11,923 nt of DNA from JBBIQZ01 sp037442065 (GCA_037442065.1 JBBIQZ010000019.1:1-11923), one strand, 5' to 3'. Shown: positions 4,668 through 11,005, counted from the first letter of the stretch. Numbers and translations: made by a program. Notes: generated from the sequence alone by a model not told the origin.

Positions 4668-4949
4668 TTATTTTTTAACAAATAATGAGCACCAACATTC
4701 GCCATTTTCGGCCCAAGTTTTTTGCATTTTAAAATCGCAGGGACAAATTAATTTTAAGTTTTCCTCCCTATCGCCGGTTGTAAGCCGGCAAGGACAAAAC
4801 TTTAAACCGTGCTTTTCTTCATTATAAACTAAACCGGCAATAAGCCTCTCTACTTTTTCTTTATCGGGATTTAAAATAAAAGATTTATCCTCTTGATAAG
4901 AAACAAAATCATCTAAAAAATTTTTAATTTCTATTCTTCGTTTATCCAT
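4668..4949 (-). CDS. Ferredoxin-thioredoxin reductase catalytic subunit, CWC variant
   Basis: A 93-aa protein matching the FTR catalytic (beta) chain, which uses electrons from ferredoxin and a 4Fe-4S cluster beside a redox-active disulfide to reduce thioredoxin. The six-cysteine pattern is clear: CPC (C52, C54), CPC (C69, C71) and a final CxC (C85, C87), with CPCR followed by a spacer and LICPCDF. The final motif reads CWC, whereas the well-studied enzymes have CHC, whose histidine helps catalysis next to the cluster. W86 is therefore a substitution at a functional site. No variable (alpha) chain is present in the window; many archaeal and deep-branching FTR-like proteins also lack one. The start codon overlaps the end of the thioredoxin-like gene by 19 bases, so the two are translated together. 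Length is normal for the core domain. Confidence 0.85.
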   Translation of the reverse strand: MDKRRIEIKNFLDDFVSYQEDKSFILNPDKEKVERLIAGLVYNEEKHGLKFCPCRLTTGDREENLKLICPCDFKMQKTWAENGECWCSLFVKK

Positions 4950-5212
4950 TGCTTAAGTTTTTCGGTTGGCATTTCGCCGCAAATTGCTCGTTTTTTATCT
5001 TCATCAAAAAAGGCCGGTACCCCTAAATCACCTCCACAGGCGTTGGCGATAATATCTTGATGGGCTCTCATTTTTTCGGCATTTTCCTCATTGTGCCAAA
5101 CCTCACGCTTTTCTATTTCAATATCATTCTCTTTGTTAAGTTCATCAACCGGCCCCGTCATTGCATGGCAATGAGGACATTCTTGGCCATAAAACATAAT
5201 TATTTTTTTCAT
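4931..5212 (-). CDS. Thioredoxin/glutaredoxin-like protein with CPHC active site
   Basis: A 93-aa single-domain thioredoxin-fold protein. It opens with a beta strand (KKIIMFYG) leading to the redox motif C12-P-H-C15, and has the cis-proline signature GVPAFF (64-69) opposite the active site. CPHC is the dithiol of DsbA-type oxidases and of some thioredoxin-like reductases. No signal peptide is present, so the protein is cytosolic and more likely reductive. An extra cysteine lies at 59 and another at 78. A strong GGAGG Shine-Dalgarno site precedes the ATG, which overlaps the stop of the rubredoxin-like gene as ATGA. The next gene is an FTR catalytic subunit, overlapping by 19 bases, so this protein is the natural candidate substrate of that reductase. 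Targets further downstream are unknown. Confidence 0.86.
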   Translation of the reverse strand: MKKIIMFYGQECPHCHAMTGPVDELNKENDIEIEKREVWHNEENAEKMRAHQDIIANACGGDLGVPAFFDEDKKRAICGEMPTEKLKQWINEE

Positions 5213-5472
5213 ATTACCTCCAAAATTTTTTTAAATTCGCTTAAACTTACTTGAATATAAGCGTCTTTTTCAAAACAAGTTGGGCAGACTTTGGGAGGAT
5301 TTTTCGAAATATGCAGATCATTACAAACCGTACAGCGCCATAATAACTGGCCAGGAACTAAATTAAAGAGGATTTTATCCAAATCTTTTTTACAAGCCAA
5401 ATTAAAATTCTCTGGCGCATTAAAGCCAATATGAATTTCTTGGCTTTTATTTTTAAAAATTAATTTTTTCAT
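5209..5472 (-). CDS. Rubredoxin-like small protein
   Basis: An 87-aa protein with a rubrerythrin-type rubredoxin knuckle: WRCTVCNDLHISK then PPKVCPTC, i.e. C47-x2-C50-x12-C63-x2-C66, preceded by W45 and followed by an aromatic strand (AYIQV). These four cysteines would hold one iron (or zinc) atom. The first 40 residues do not look like the diiron helices of rubrerythrin, so this is a stand-alone domain with a short N-terminal extension. Electron transfer or a structural zinc site are both possible; the redox neighbours favour the former. The ATG overlaps the stop of the MFS gene (ATGA), and its own TGA overlaps the start of the thioredoxin-like gene in the same way, so its place in a single operon is well supported. 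Confidence 0.82.
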   Translation of the reverse strand: MKKLIFKNKSQEIHIGFNAPENFNLACKKDLDKILFNLVPGQLLWRCTVCNDLHISKNPPKVCPTCFEKDAYIQVSLSEFKKILEVI

Positions 5473-6674
5473 AAAATTATCTTTGCTTTTATCTTTTCTT
5501 TAGCAATATTAGTCGTTTCATATACTGTTGGCCGCATAAAACTTACTAACAAGGTTCCAAAACCAGCTATTAATAATCCTAAAATTAAAATTGCTTTTAT
5601 CGGAAGATAAAAAGCCAAACCCATCAAAATTAAGAAGAATAGAGTTCTGGAGAGATCAATGGTTTCCTCCATTAAAACAATATACTCCAACCTTGATTCC
5701 TCATCGGCATGAATATAAAATTCAGAGATAAAGGGTAATCTAATAAAAGGTAAAATAATAGCATTTATAATATTAAAAACTAGGACTTGAAAAGTGGTTT
5801 GAGTAAAGATTTTAATAAACCAAACGATGCTGTTTATCACCCCGCCCCTTTTTAGAACTTGGTGCCGGTCTTTCTGGTCACTATATTTACCAATTAAAAA
5901 GGTGGCAATTACCATGACCAGCAAGGTTAGGGATTGCACTGCCCCAACATTTTCGTAAGTTTCTAGAATAAAAAAGATAAAAAATGGCCAAATATAACCC
6001 CCAACAGCATCATCAATTCCCAGTCCCGCATAACTTAAAAGATCAGGCAATATCTTTTTAAGATTTATTTTTTTCATATCTAAAGAACGGGGAATATGAG
6101 GCTTTGAAGTTTTAAATAAAGGAAAAGTCGCTAATACTAGAACAAAAATTGCTAAAAGAAATGAAAAACTTATGTTCCATCTATAAGCTATGTAGCCGCC
6201 AATGAAGGGAGCGATCGCTCCGCAAAGAGCCGTTAAAATTTCTGCTTTGGAGATTTCAGTTGAACAAACCTTATTATGTTTTACTTTGGAAAAATCAGTA
6301 TGATAACTTATCCAAAACAAAGCATTGGCCAAACCGGAGATAAAAGCTAAAAAGATAAGACTCCAATTATAAATTGGCAGAGTGGAAAACATCCATAAAT
6401 AAAGAAGGAAAAGAGGAAAACTTAAAGCAATCCCATGCTTGGGCCCAATTTTGGCAGAAAGCCGGGCCGTAAGTCTTTCTGCTAGTACCTTGAAGCCATA
6501 AACCAAGGCAAAGAAAAGAAAAATTTCCACAAAAGTATAGCCCAGCTTATAAAGATAAACCGGAATAAAAACATCAATAAAAGAAATAGCTAAAACCCGA
6601 AGACTGGCCACCCAATAAATTTCGTTAAGTTCGCTAAATTTTATCCTATCAACAAGATGTTTATGCTCTCGCAT
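5469..6674 (-). CDS. Major facilitator superfamily transporter
   Basis: A 401-aa polytopic membrane protein with 11-12 hydrophobic segments, the length and spacing of a standard 12-helix MFS carrier. After a hydrophilic N-terminus (MREHKHLVDRIKF) the first helix pairs lead to a basic cytosolic loop (about 68-76, TARLSAKIGPKHG) at the position of the MFS loop 2-3 motif. A long central loop (KTSKPHIPRSLDMKKINLKK) divides the two halves. A second GKYSDQKDRHQVLKRGG loop in the C-terminal half repeats the motif. The substrate cannot be inferred from sequence. The start follows the stop of a 39-codon membrane peptide by 4 bases with no Shine-Dalgarno site, suggesting coupled translation. The stop overlaps the rubredoxin-like gene. 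Being locked into an operon with three thiol/iron redox genes suggests a redox-related cargo or redox control, but this is inference only. Confidence 0.85.
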   Translation of the reverse strand: MREHKHLVDRIKFSELNEIYWVASLRVLAISFIDVFIPVYLYKLGYTFVEIFLFFALVYGFKVLAERLTARLSAKIGPKHGIALSFPLFLLYLWMFSTLPIYNWSLIFLAFISGLANALFWISYHTDFSKVKHNKVCSTEISKAEILTALCGAIAPFIGGYIAYRWNISFSFLLAIFVLVLATFPLFKTSKPHIPRSLDMKKINLKKILPDLLSYAGLGIDDAVGGYIWPFFIFFILETYENVGAVQSLTLLVMVIATFLIGKYSDQKDRHQVLKRGGVINSIVWFIKIFTQTTFQVLVFNIINAIILPFIRLPFISEFYIHADEESRLEYIVLMEETIDLSRTLFFLILMGLAFYLPIKAILILGLLIAGFGTLLVSFMRPTVYETTNIAKEKIKAKIIL

Positions 6675-6678
6675 TTGG

Positions 6679-6798
6679 TTAGTATATTCTTGTTAAAAAT
6701 AATGGTAAAATTAACCCTAGAATAACTATGATTACAATTATTAAAAGAATGGTTTTTTCTAATTTTTTAAAAAATTTTTTATTTTGAAAATTCCTCAT
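6679..6798 (-). CDS. 39-aa single-span membrane peptide
   Basis: This short frame starts at ATG 6798 and ends with TAA 4 bases before the MFS start codon. The product has a basic, amphipathic N-terminus (MRNFQNKKFFKKLEKT) and one long hydrophobic helix (16-36, nearly all I, L and V), followed by TRIY: a typical small bitopic membrane protein, N-inside by the positive-inside rule. I know no named family. Support comes from its exact fit between promoter and MFS gene, the 4-base gap, and an extended -10 box (6813-6805) ending 6 bases before its ATG. It may be an accessory subunit of the transporter, or a leader peptide that couples MFS translation. AT-rich DNA gives hydrophobic frames easily, so conservation is needed as proof. 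Confidence 0.52.
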   Translation of the reverse strand: MRNFQNKKFFKKLEKTILLIIVIIVILGLILPLFLTRIY

Positions 6799-6804
6799 AG
6801 ACTC

Positions 6805-6813
6805 ATCATAACA
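6805..6813 (-). promoter_or_regulatory. Extended -10 element of the MFS/redox operon
   Basis: The minus strand reads TG-T-TATGAT (6813-6805), an extended -10 box that does not need a strong -35; only a weak TTTCTC lies 17 bases further upstream. It ends 6 bases before the ATG of the 39-aa peptide, predicting a leaderless transcript. It lies in the 35-base gap shared with the divergent PH-domain gene. Confidence 0.42.
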
Positions 6814-6833
6814 AATAAGCTTTTAAAGAGAAA

Positions 6834-7361
6834 ATGTTTAACAACTATCTAAAAAATCTAATTTCTTTAAAAGAGGAAGAAGAAATAGAAACCGTTGTTC
6901 GGCACCATTGGTTTACTTTTTTGCCGTCTTTAATAAAAATAATCATTCTGCCTTTGGCTTTGTTGGTTTTTATTTATATTTTTGGCTTTATAAGTTTTTT
7001 TAGGCTTTTTGACTCATTAATTTTTACTTACATTGCTTTAATAATTTTTTTGATCTGGGTAACTTTTAGTTTTCGCCTTTGGTTTATATGGTATTTTGAT
7101 GTCGGCATTCTAACTAATAAAAGGATTATAGTTATTAACCAAAAGAGGATTTTCGAGAAATCTGTTTCTGAAGGAGATTTGGATAAAATTCAAGATGTTA
7201 CCATAAATATTAGCGGCCCAGCACCAACTTTGTTAGGTTACGGTTCTATAATTGCCCAAACTGCCGGAGAAATGCCTAATTTAATAATAAATGACGTACC
7301 TCGGCCAGCCAAAATTCAACAAAAAATTCTTCACTTAAAAAATACAAAGGAAGAACATTAG
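6834..7361 (+). CDS. Membrane protein with bacterial PH domain
   Basis: A 175-aa protein with a short acidic N-terminus, two transmembrane helices (about 33-53 and 61-84) and a C-terminal bacterial pleckstrin-homology domain (85-170; bPH2/YdbS-YdbT group, formerly DUF304). The domain signature is clear: WYFDVGILTNKRII (86-99), LDKIQDVT (116-123), LLGYGSI (133-139), AQTAGE (141-146) and DVPRP (154-158). Such proteins sit at the cytoplasmic membrane with the PH domain inside. Their role is poorly defined; stress and envelope functions have been proposed. The start follows a purine-rich AAAGAGAAA rather than a full Shine-Dalgarno site. It is divergent from the MFS/redox operon across 35 bases, so the two may share control. 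It precedes a foldase gene that has its own promoter. Confidence 0.88.
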   Translation: MFNNYLKNLISLKEEEEIETVVRHHWFTFLPSLIKIIILPLALLVFIYIFGFISFFRLFDSLIFTYIALIIFLIWVTFSFRLWFIWYFDVGILTNKRIIVINQKRIFEKSVSEGDLDKIQDVTINISGPAPTLLGYGSIIAQTAGEMPNLIINDVPRPAKIQQKILHLKNTKEEH

Positions 7362-7381
7362 TTTATCCACTTTTTTAAAAG

Positions 7382-7409
7382 TTGCACTAATTTAAAAAAT
7401 CATTATAAT
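7382..7409 (+). promoter_or_regulatory. Promoter of the parvulin foldase gene
   Basis: TTGCAC (7382-7387) and a perfect TATAAT (7404-7409) are 16 bases apart. The predicted start near 7416 leaves a 20-base leader with AAGGAG (7426-7431) 4 bases before the ATG. Confidence 0.65.
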
Positions 7410-7435
7410 GCCTTATATATTTACTAAGGAGAAAA

Positions 7436-8434
7436 ATGGTTAAAACAGATAAAAAATTAAATGAGCATGTAACTGACCTGCGCACCAATACCAGCCAGGG
7501 AAAAGAAAAATCGCAAAATAACCCCCCAAAAAGCTTTCCTTTAAATCTAAAAATAATAATTTTGGGAATAGTTTTGACGTTTTTAGTTATAAACGGCGTT
7601 TTTGCTTACGGTATTTACGGCCTTGGTTGGAATGGAAAGGTGACTAAACTTTTTGTAAATGTAATGCCTTACCCGGCCGCTTTAGTTGGCGGAAATTTTG
7701 TAAAAGTAGGTGACTATTTCCATAACTTAGATTCCTACAAAAATTATTACCAAGTTGCCCAAAAGACCGATTTTAAAACTGAAGAAGGACAAAAAATATT
7801 CAAAACTTTAAAAGACGACATCTTAAACCAACTAATTGAAGAAAAAATAATCAAAAAAGAAGCAGCTAAGATGAACATAAAAGTTAATAAAACCGAGGTG
7901 GACGAGGAATACAAAAAATTAGTTGATGCCAACGGCGAAGACACTTTAAAAAATCAAATAAAAAACTATTACAACTGGGATGTGTCGGAATTTAAGCAAA
8001 AAATCGCCTCAATGCTTCTCCGAAAAAAATTAGAAGATAAGGTAAAGCAAGACGATAACTTAAATAAAGATAAAAAAGCCAAAGCCGAAGAAATTTTAAA
8101 AAGAATAAAAAACGGCGAAGACTTTGCCACCGTCGCTAAAGAATCAAGCGAAGATCCTTCGGGCGCCAATGGCGGCAGCCTGGGAACAATTTCAAAAGGC
8201 CAGCTAACCCCCGAATTAGACGATAAAGCTTTTTCACTAAATCCCGGCGAAACAAGTGATGTGATTAAAACAATTTACGGCTATCACATTATTAAAGTAA
8301 CCGATAAAAAAGACGACGAAGTTTCTTTAAGCCAAATCCTTATAAAAAATATCAATTTTGACGATTGGCTAAAACAAAAAGAAGCCGAATATAAAGTTAA
8401 AAAACTCTTAAATTTAGACAAAATTAAAAGCTAA
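7436..8434 (+). CDS. Membrane-anchored parvulin-type peptidyl-prolyl isomerase (SurA/PrsA-like)
   Basis: A 332-aa extracytoplasmic foldase. A 37-residue polar cytosolic head precedes one transmembrane helix (38-60) that acts as an uncleaved anchor. Outside the membrane lie a SurA-like helical chaperone region (about 85-205: VGGNFVKVGDYFHNLDSYKNYY, then LIEEKIIKKEA), a parvulin domain (213-291: KAKAEEILKRIKNGEDFATVAK, GGSLGTISKGQLTPELDDKAFSLNPGE, YGYHIIKV) and a short tail. Parvulins speed cis-trans prolyl isomerisation in secreted proteins. The domain is odd: the usual first strand (a xxHILI motif) is missing before residue 213, while SLSQILIKN appears after it at 298-305. The histidine that normally sits in that strand is glutamine here. 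Promoter and Shine-Dalgarno site are both good. The surface protein nearby is a plausible client. Confidence 0.88.
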   Translation: MVKTDKKLNEHVTDLRTNTSQGKEKSQNNPPKSFPLNLKIIILGIVLTFLVINGVFAYGIYGLGWNGKVTKLFVNVMPYPAALVGGNFVKVGDYFHNLDSYKNYYQVAQKTDFKTEEGQKIFKTLKDDILNQLIEEKIIKKEAAKMNIKVNKTEVDEEYKKLVDANGEDTLKNQIKNYYNWDVSEFKQKIASMLLRKKLEDKVKQDDNLNKDKKAKAEEILKRIKNGEDFATVAKESSEDPSGANGGSLGTISKGQLTPELDDKAFSLNPGETSDVIKTIYGYHIIKVTDKKDDEVSLSQILIKNINFDDWLKQKEAEYKVKKLLNLDKIKS

Positions 8435-8443
8435 ACTAGTTCG

Positions 8444-8472
8444 TTGAGCGGAAATTTTATTTGTATTATAAT
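8444..8472 (+). promoter_or_regulatory. Promoter of tRNA-Asp
   Basis: TTGAGC (8444-8449) and a perfect TATAAT (8467-8472) are 17 bases apart, putting a start near 8479, about 20 bases before the mature tRNA. Confidence 0.6.
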
Positions 8473-8498
8473 TAATAAATACAAAATTAGTTTTATTT

Positions 8499-8575
8499 GG
8501 GGGCGTAGCTCAGTTGGTTAGAGCGTCTGCCTGTCACGCAGAAGGTCGCCGGTTCAAGTCCGGTCGTCCCCGCCA
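8499..8575 (+). tRNA. tRNA-Asp (GUC)
   Basis: Complete cloverleaf: acceptor GGGGGCG/CGTCCCC with a G5-U68 wobble, D arm GCTC/GAGC, anticodon stem TCTGC/GCAGA with loop CTGTCAC, variable loop AGGTC, T arm GCCGG/CCGGT, discriminator G73 (an aspartate identity element) and encoded CCA (8573-8575). Here the inner anticodon-stem pair is normal. Confidence 0.97.
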
Positions 8576-8604
8576 CTACTTTTATCTTAAGAAGAAAAAT
8601 AAAC

Positions 8605-8626
8605 AAAACGGCCTAGTGGCCGTTTT
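8605..8626. terminator. Bidirectional terminator
   Basis: AAAACGGCC (8605-8613) pairs exactly with 8618-8626 around the loop TAGT. Both arms have A or T runs at their outer ends, so the RNA ends in U-rich sequence on either strand; the minus strand continues GTTTTGTTTATTTTT. It sits between tRNA-Asp and the convergent AI-2E-family gene and would serve both. Confidence 0.8.
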
Positions 8627-8648
8627 AAAAACTACCTTCTATTTAAAT

Positions 8649-9680
8649 TTAAGTTATTTTTTTCTCTAAAACCATTTCATTAACTAAAACTGATAAAACA
8701 ACAGCGACCGGAACTGCCAAAATTATCCCCAAAATTCCAAAAATTTTAGCCCCGATTAAAATGGACAAAACTACTACTACCGGCGAGAGACCGGTTGTTT
8801 TTTCCATAACTTTAGGAACAAGAATGTGGTTTTCGGCTTGCTGAACCACTATATATAAAATCGCTACTACTAAACCTAAAATGGGAGCCTGAACAAAACC
8901 AATAATTATTGCTGGAATCGCCGAAACCAAGGGCCCGATAAGCGGCACAATTTCCAAAAATCCGGCAATAACCGCCAAGGTTAAGGCGTATTTTATTCCT
9001 AAAATCTCTAAACCGATAAAGCTTAAAGTACCTACAGCAAACATTAACAATGCTTCGCCTCTGGCCCAGTCACCTATTTTCTTTTGAATTTTTTCTATCA
9101 CTTTATGAAACTTTTCGTCATAAATTTTAGGAGAAATGGATTTAAAAAATGCTTTTATTTCCCCTTCGGCAACCGACATATAAAAAACTAAAACCAAAAT
9201 AACTAAAAAAGTTACAAAACCCCCAAAAATCCTAAAAGTAGCAAATATAGCGCCGACGGCCCAACCTGCTAAATTATCAGAAATATTTCTTAATGATTCT
9301 TGAATTTTAAAAGCGATTTGTTCGTGTTGGGGAATGCGGCCAAAAACTTCGTTTACTTTATTTATAAATTGAGGAACATCCCTAGAAACTTCTTTTACTT
9401 GCAACGATACCTGCGGCACAATTAAAGAAATTAAAAGCCCGATAAAACTAAAAAGAATAATATAAATAGCCAAAACCGAAACGCTCTTGGGAATTTTTAG
9501 TTTGTTTAACCTTTCTATTAAAGGAATCATTGCCGCAACGATAATTATAGAAACCAAAAATATCGCCACGATATCCCTAATTATGTAGATAAATATAAAA
9601 GAGAAAAAAACAAGAAAAAATTTAATTATGGTTTTTAAAGAAATATCAACCGTTAATTTCTCTTTAAAGTTTTCGTTCAT
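8649..9680 (-). CDS. AI-2E family (PerM-type) membrane permease
   Basis: A 343-aa polytopic membrane protein of the AI-2E/UPF0118 family. It shows the family plan: two N-terminal helix pairs (18-57 and 66-89), a hydrophilic stretch with amphipathic helices (90-140: VKEVSRDVPQFINKV), and a C-terminal membrane block with FLEIVPLIGP (241-250) and the hallmark QQAENHILVPKVM (280-292), then GLSPVVVVLSILIG. Members have been linked to autoinducer-2 export, sodium-proton exchange and other ions, so the name does not fix the substrate. Its ATG overlaps the TGA of the ZIP gene (ATGA), making it the last gene of the regulator-ZIP-permease operon, which ends at the hairpin at 8605-8626. Pairing with a metal importer makes an ion-related role worth considering. 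Confidence 0.9.
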   Translation of the reverse strand: MNENFKEKLTVDISLKTIIKFFLVFFSFIFIYIIRDIVAIFLVSIIIVAAMIPLIERLNKLKIPKSVSVLAIYIILFSFIGLLISLIVPQVSLQVKEVSRDVPQFINKVNEVFGRIPQHEQIAFKIQESLRNISDNLAGWAVGAIFATFRIFGGFVTFLVILVLVFYMSVAEGEIKAFFKSISPKIYDEKFHKVIEKIQKKIGDWARGEALLMFAVGTLSFIGLEILGIKYALTLAVIAGFLEIVPLIGPLVSAIPAIIIGFVQAPILGLVVAILYIVVQQAENHILVPKVMEKTTGLSPVVVVLSILIGAKIFGILGIILAVPVAVVLSVLVNEMVLEKKIT

Positions 9681-10414
9681 GCTATGCCGATTCTTTTTAA
9701 GATTACTCTAGTTAGATAATACAGGATTATTCCCAAAAAAATCGTTAGGGAAAATACAAGCCTTTTTTGCTTTGTGATTTCAGGAATTAAATCGGTGGCT
9801 GAAAGATATAAAAAAGTACCGGCAGATAAGGCTAAAAGTGAAGGGGCATAAATGCTGTATATGGCAGCCCAAAAACTTCCGGCTAAAGTTGAAAAACTGA
9901 TTATTAAAGAGGCGGCAAAAGCCCCGGCTTTTTCCCTGCCGGAAGCCAGCATAACCGAGACAATAGTAAACCCGTCAGCCATTTTATGTAAAATCACCGC
10001 CAAAAATATCGTAATCCCTAAAAAGAAATTAATAGTTAGGCCGGCCGAAACAGCCACTCCGTCTAAAAAGGTATGAATTGTTAAAGCCAAAAGGACGGAC
10101 CAGGCGGTTGATTTTTGAATTTCATCTTTATGAGTTTCTTCGCCAAAATGAAAATGAGAAGATAAAACATGTTCAAAAATATGGATAATAAAAAACCCTA
10201 AAATTATATAAAAAACTCCGTGAGGAGCAGTTTTTAGGGTTTCGGGAATCATATCAAAAAGGCTGGCGGCCAAAATAAAACCGGCGCCTAAAGCAATAAA
10301 ATAAAACAAAAAGTCTTTAGTAATCTTTTTTCTTTTTAAAACAATCAGCGAGCCAATTAAGCTGGCGACAGCAGAAACAAATCCAAAAATAATCGAAAGA
10401 GTAATTCTATTCAT
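9677..10414 (-). CDS. ZIP family divalent metal transporter
   Basis: A 245-aa inner-membrane protein with eight hydrophobic segments, the standard ZIP fold, which moves zinc, iron or manganese into the cytosol. FDMIPE (53-58) and TDLIPE (207-212) frame the two halves. The metal site shows as H114-x3-D118-G119 in helix 4 and H143-x3-D147-G148 in helix 5; many ZIPs have glutamate where D147 stands (HKxPEG), so the site is a variant. The loop after helix 3 holds a histidine cluster (H82, H87, H89, H95), as usual for a cytosolic metal-sensing or delivery loop. The start overlaps the stop of the upstream regulator gene by 8 bases (ATGAATAG), and its TGA overlaps the AI-2E gene start. Which metal is carried cannot be read from the sequence. 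Confidence 0.9.
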   Translation of the reverse strand: MNRITLSIIFGFVSAVASLIGSLIVLKRKKITKDFLFYFIALGAGFILAASLFDMIPETLKTAPHGVFYIILGFFIIHIFEHVLSSHFHFGEETHKDEIQKSTAWSVLLALTIHTFLDGVAVSAGLTINFFLGITIFLAVILHKMADGFTIVSVMLASGREKAGAFAASLIISFSTLAGSFWAAIYSIYAPSLLALSAGTFLYLSATDLIPEITKQKRLVFSLTIFLGIILYYLTRVILKRIGIA

Positions 10415-10967
10415 TAAAGTCGTTAATTATCGAAGAATAATTAGTTAAGATATTTAAAAGGAAACGATCTTTGCATTTTTTTCGGTAAGAAAATTCTTGG
10501 TTGGTTAAAACGGTATAATTTATTTCTCTGGAAACATCCTTTTCTAAGTCTTTAACAAACTTTGAAAGCTTATTTTTAGAAACAGTTCCAACAAGCAAAA
10601 GGTCTACTTTTGTATTTTCGTTTCCTGTAAAGGCGCCCGACAAACAGGCAAAACTAACTTCTCCAAGTTTTTTAACGACTTCTGAAAGCTTATCATCCGA
10701 TTTGGCGGTTTTTTCAACCATCCCTAAAAGATCATTAAAAAAAATAAAGTTTTTGTTAACCGAGTAAAATATTTTGCGGCCCTCTACTTTCTTTTTCAAA
10801 AGTCCTAAGTTTTGCAAAATTCTTAGCTCCCGCCTTACGGAATTTATTCGGGTATTAAGCCTTCTGGTAATTTCGCGAACAAAAAAAGAGCGCTCAGGAT
10901 TTAAGAGTAAAAGAGATAAAAGTTTAACTCTAGTTTTTGAACCAAAAAGTTGTTCTAACTTTTTCAT
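10407..10967 (-). CDS. Winged-helix regulator fused to a degenerate nucleotidyltransferase-like domain
   Basis: A 186-aa cytosolic protein. Residues 1-72 are a winged helix-turn-helix of the ArsR-like kind (SKTRVKLLSLLLL, FFVREITRRLNTRINSVRREL, LGLLKKKVEGRKIFYSV). Residues 100-175 resemble the small MNT-type nucleotidyltransferase fold (LSGAFTGNENTKVDLLLVG, then LSKFVKDLEKDVSREINYTVLTNQEF). Active enzymes have G-S followed by D-x-D; here the pattern is SGA...K120-V-D122, so the first metal-binding aspartate is lysine and the glycine-serine step is altered. The domain is therefore probably non-catalytic and may bind a ligand or serve for dimerisation. HTH-NTase fusions of this kind are known, mainly in archaea and candidate phyla, with unclear roles. 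The gene heads an operon with the ZIP transporter, overlapping by 8 bases, so local regulation of metal uptake is a reasonable guess. A promoter (10975-11002) suggests a near-leaderless transcript. Confidence 0.82.
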   Translation of the reverse strand: MKKLEQLFGSKTRVKLLSLLLLNPERSFFVREITRRLNTRINSVRRELRILQNLGLLKKKVEGRKIFYSVNKNFIFFNDLLGMVEKTAKSDDKLSEVVKKLGEVSFACLSGAFTGNENTKVDLLLVGTVSKNKLSKFVKDLEKDVSREINYTVLTNQEFSYRKKCKDRFLLNILTNYSSIINDFNE

Positions 10968-10974
10968 GCCTTAA

Positions 10975-11002
10975 ATAATAGCAAAAAATCGTCAAAAGTC
11001 AA
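10975..11002 (-). promoter_or_regulatory. Promoter of the regulator-ZIP-permease operon
   Basis: TTGACT (11002-10997) and TATTAT (10980-10975) are 16 bases apart and fill the 38-base gap after the L25 gene. The -10 box ends 7 bases before the ATG at 10967. AAGG lies only 1 base before that ATG, too close to act as a Shine-Dalgarno site, so a leaderless start is likely. Confidence 0.55.
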
Positions 11003-11005
11003 AAG

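Noticed and set aside
5057..5254. Plus-strand open frame over the thioredoxin-like gene
   Set aside because: It is antisense to two overlapping, motif-bearing genes and has no ribosome binding site.
5469..9680. Possible UGA recoding to glycine (Gracilibacteria-type code)
   Set aside because: The MFS, rubredoxin-like and ZIP genes all end with TGA inside an ATGA overlap at the expected protein length, so TGA works as a stop.
9852..10076. Plus-strand open frame inside the ZIP gene
   Set aside because: It is an antisense shadow of the ZIP membrane helices, with no start signal.
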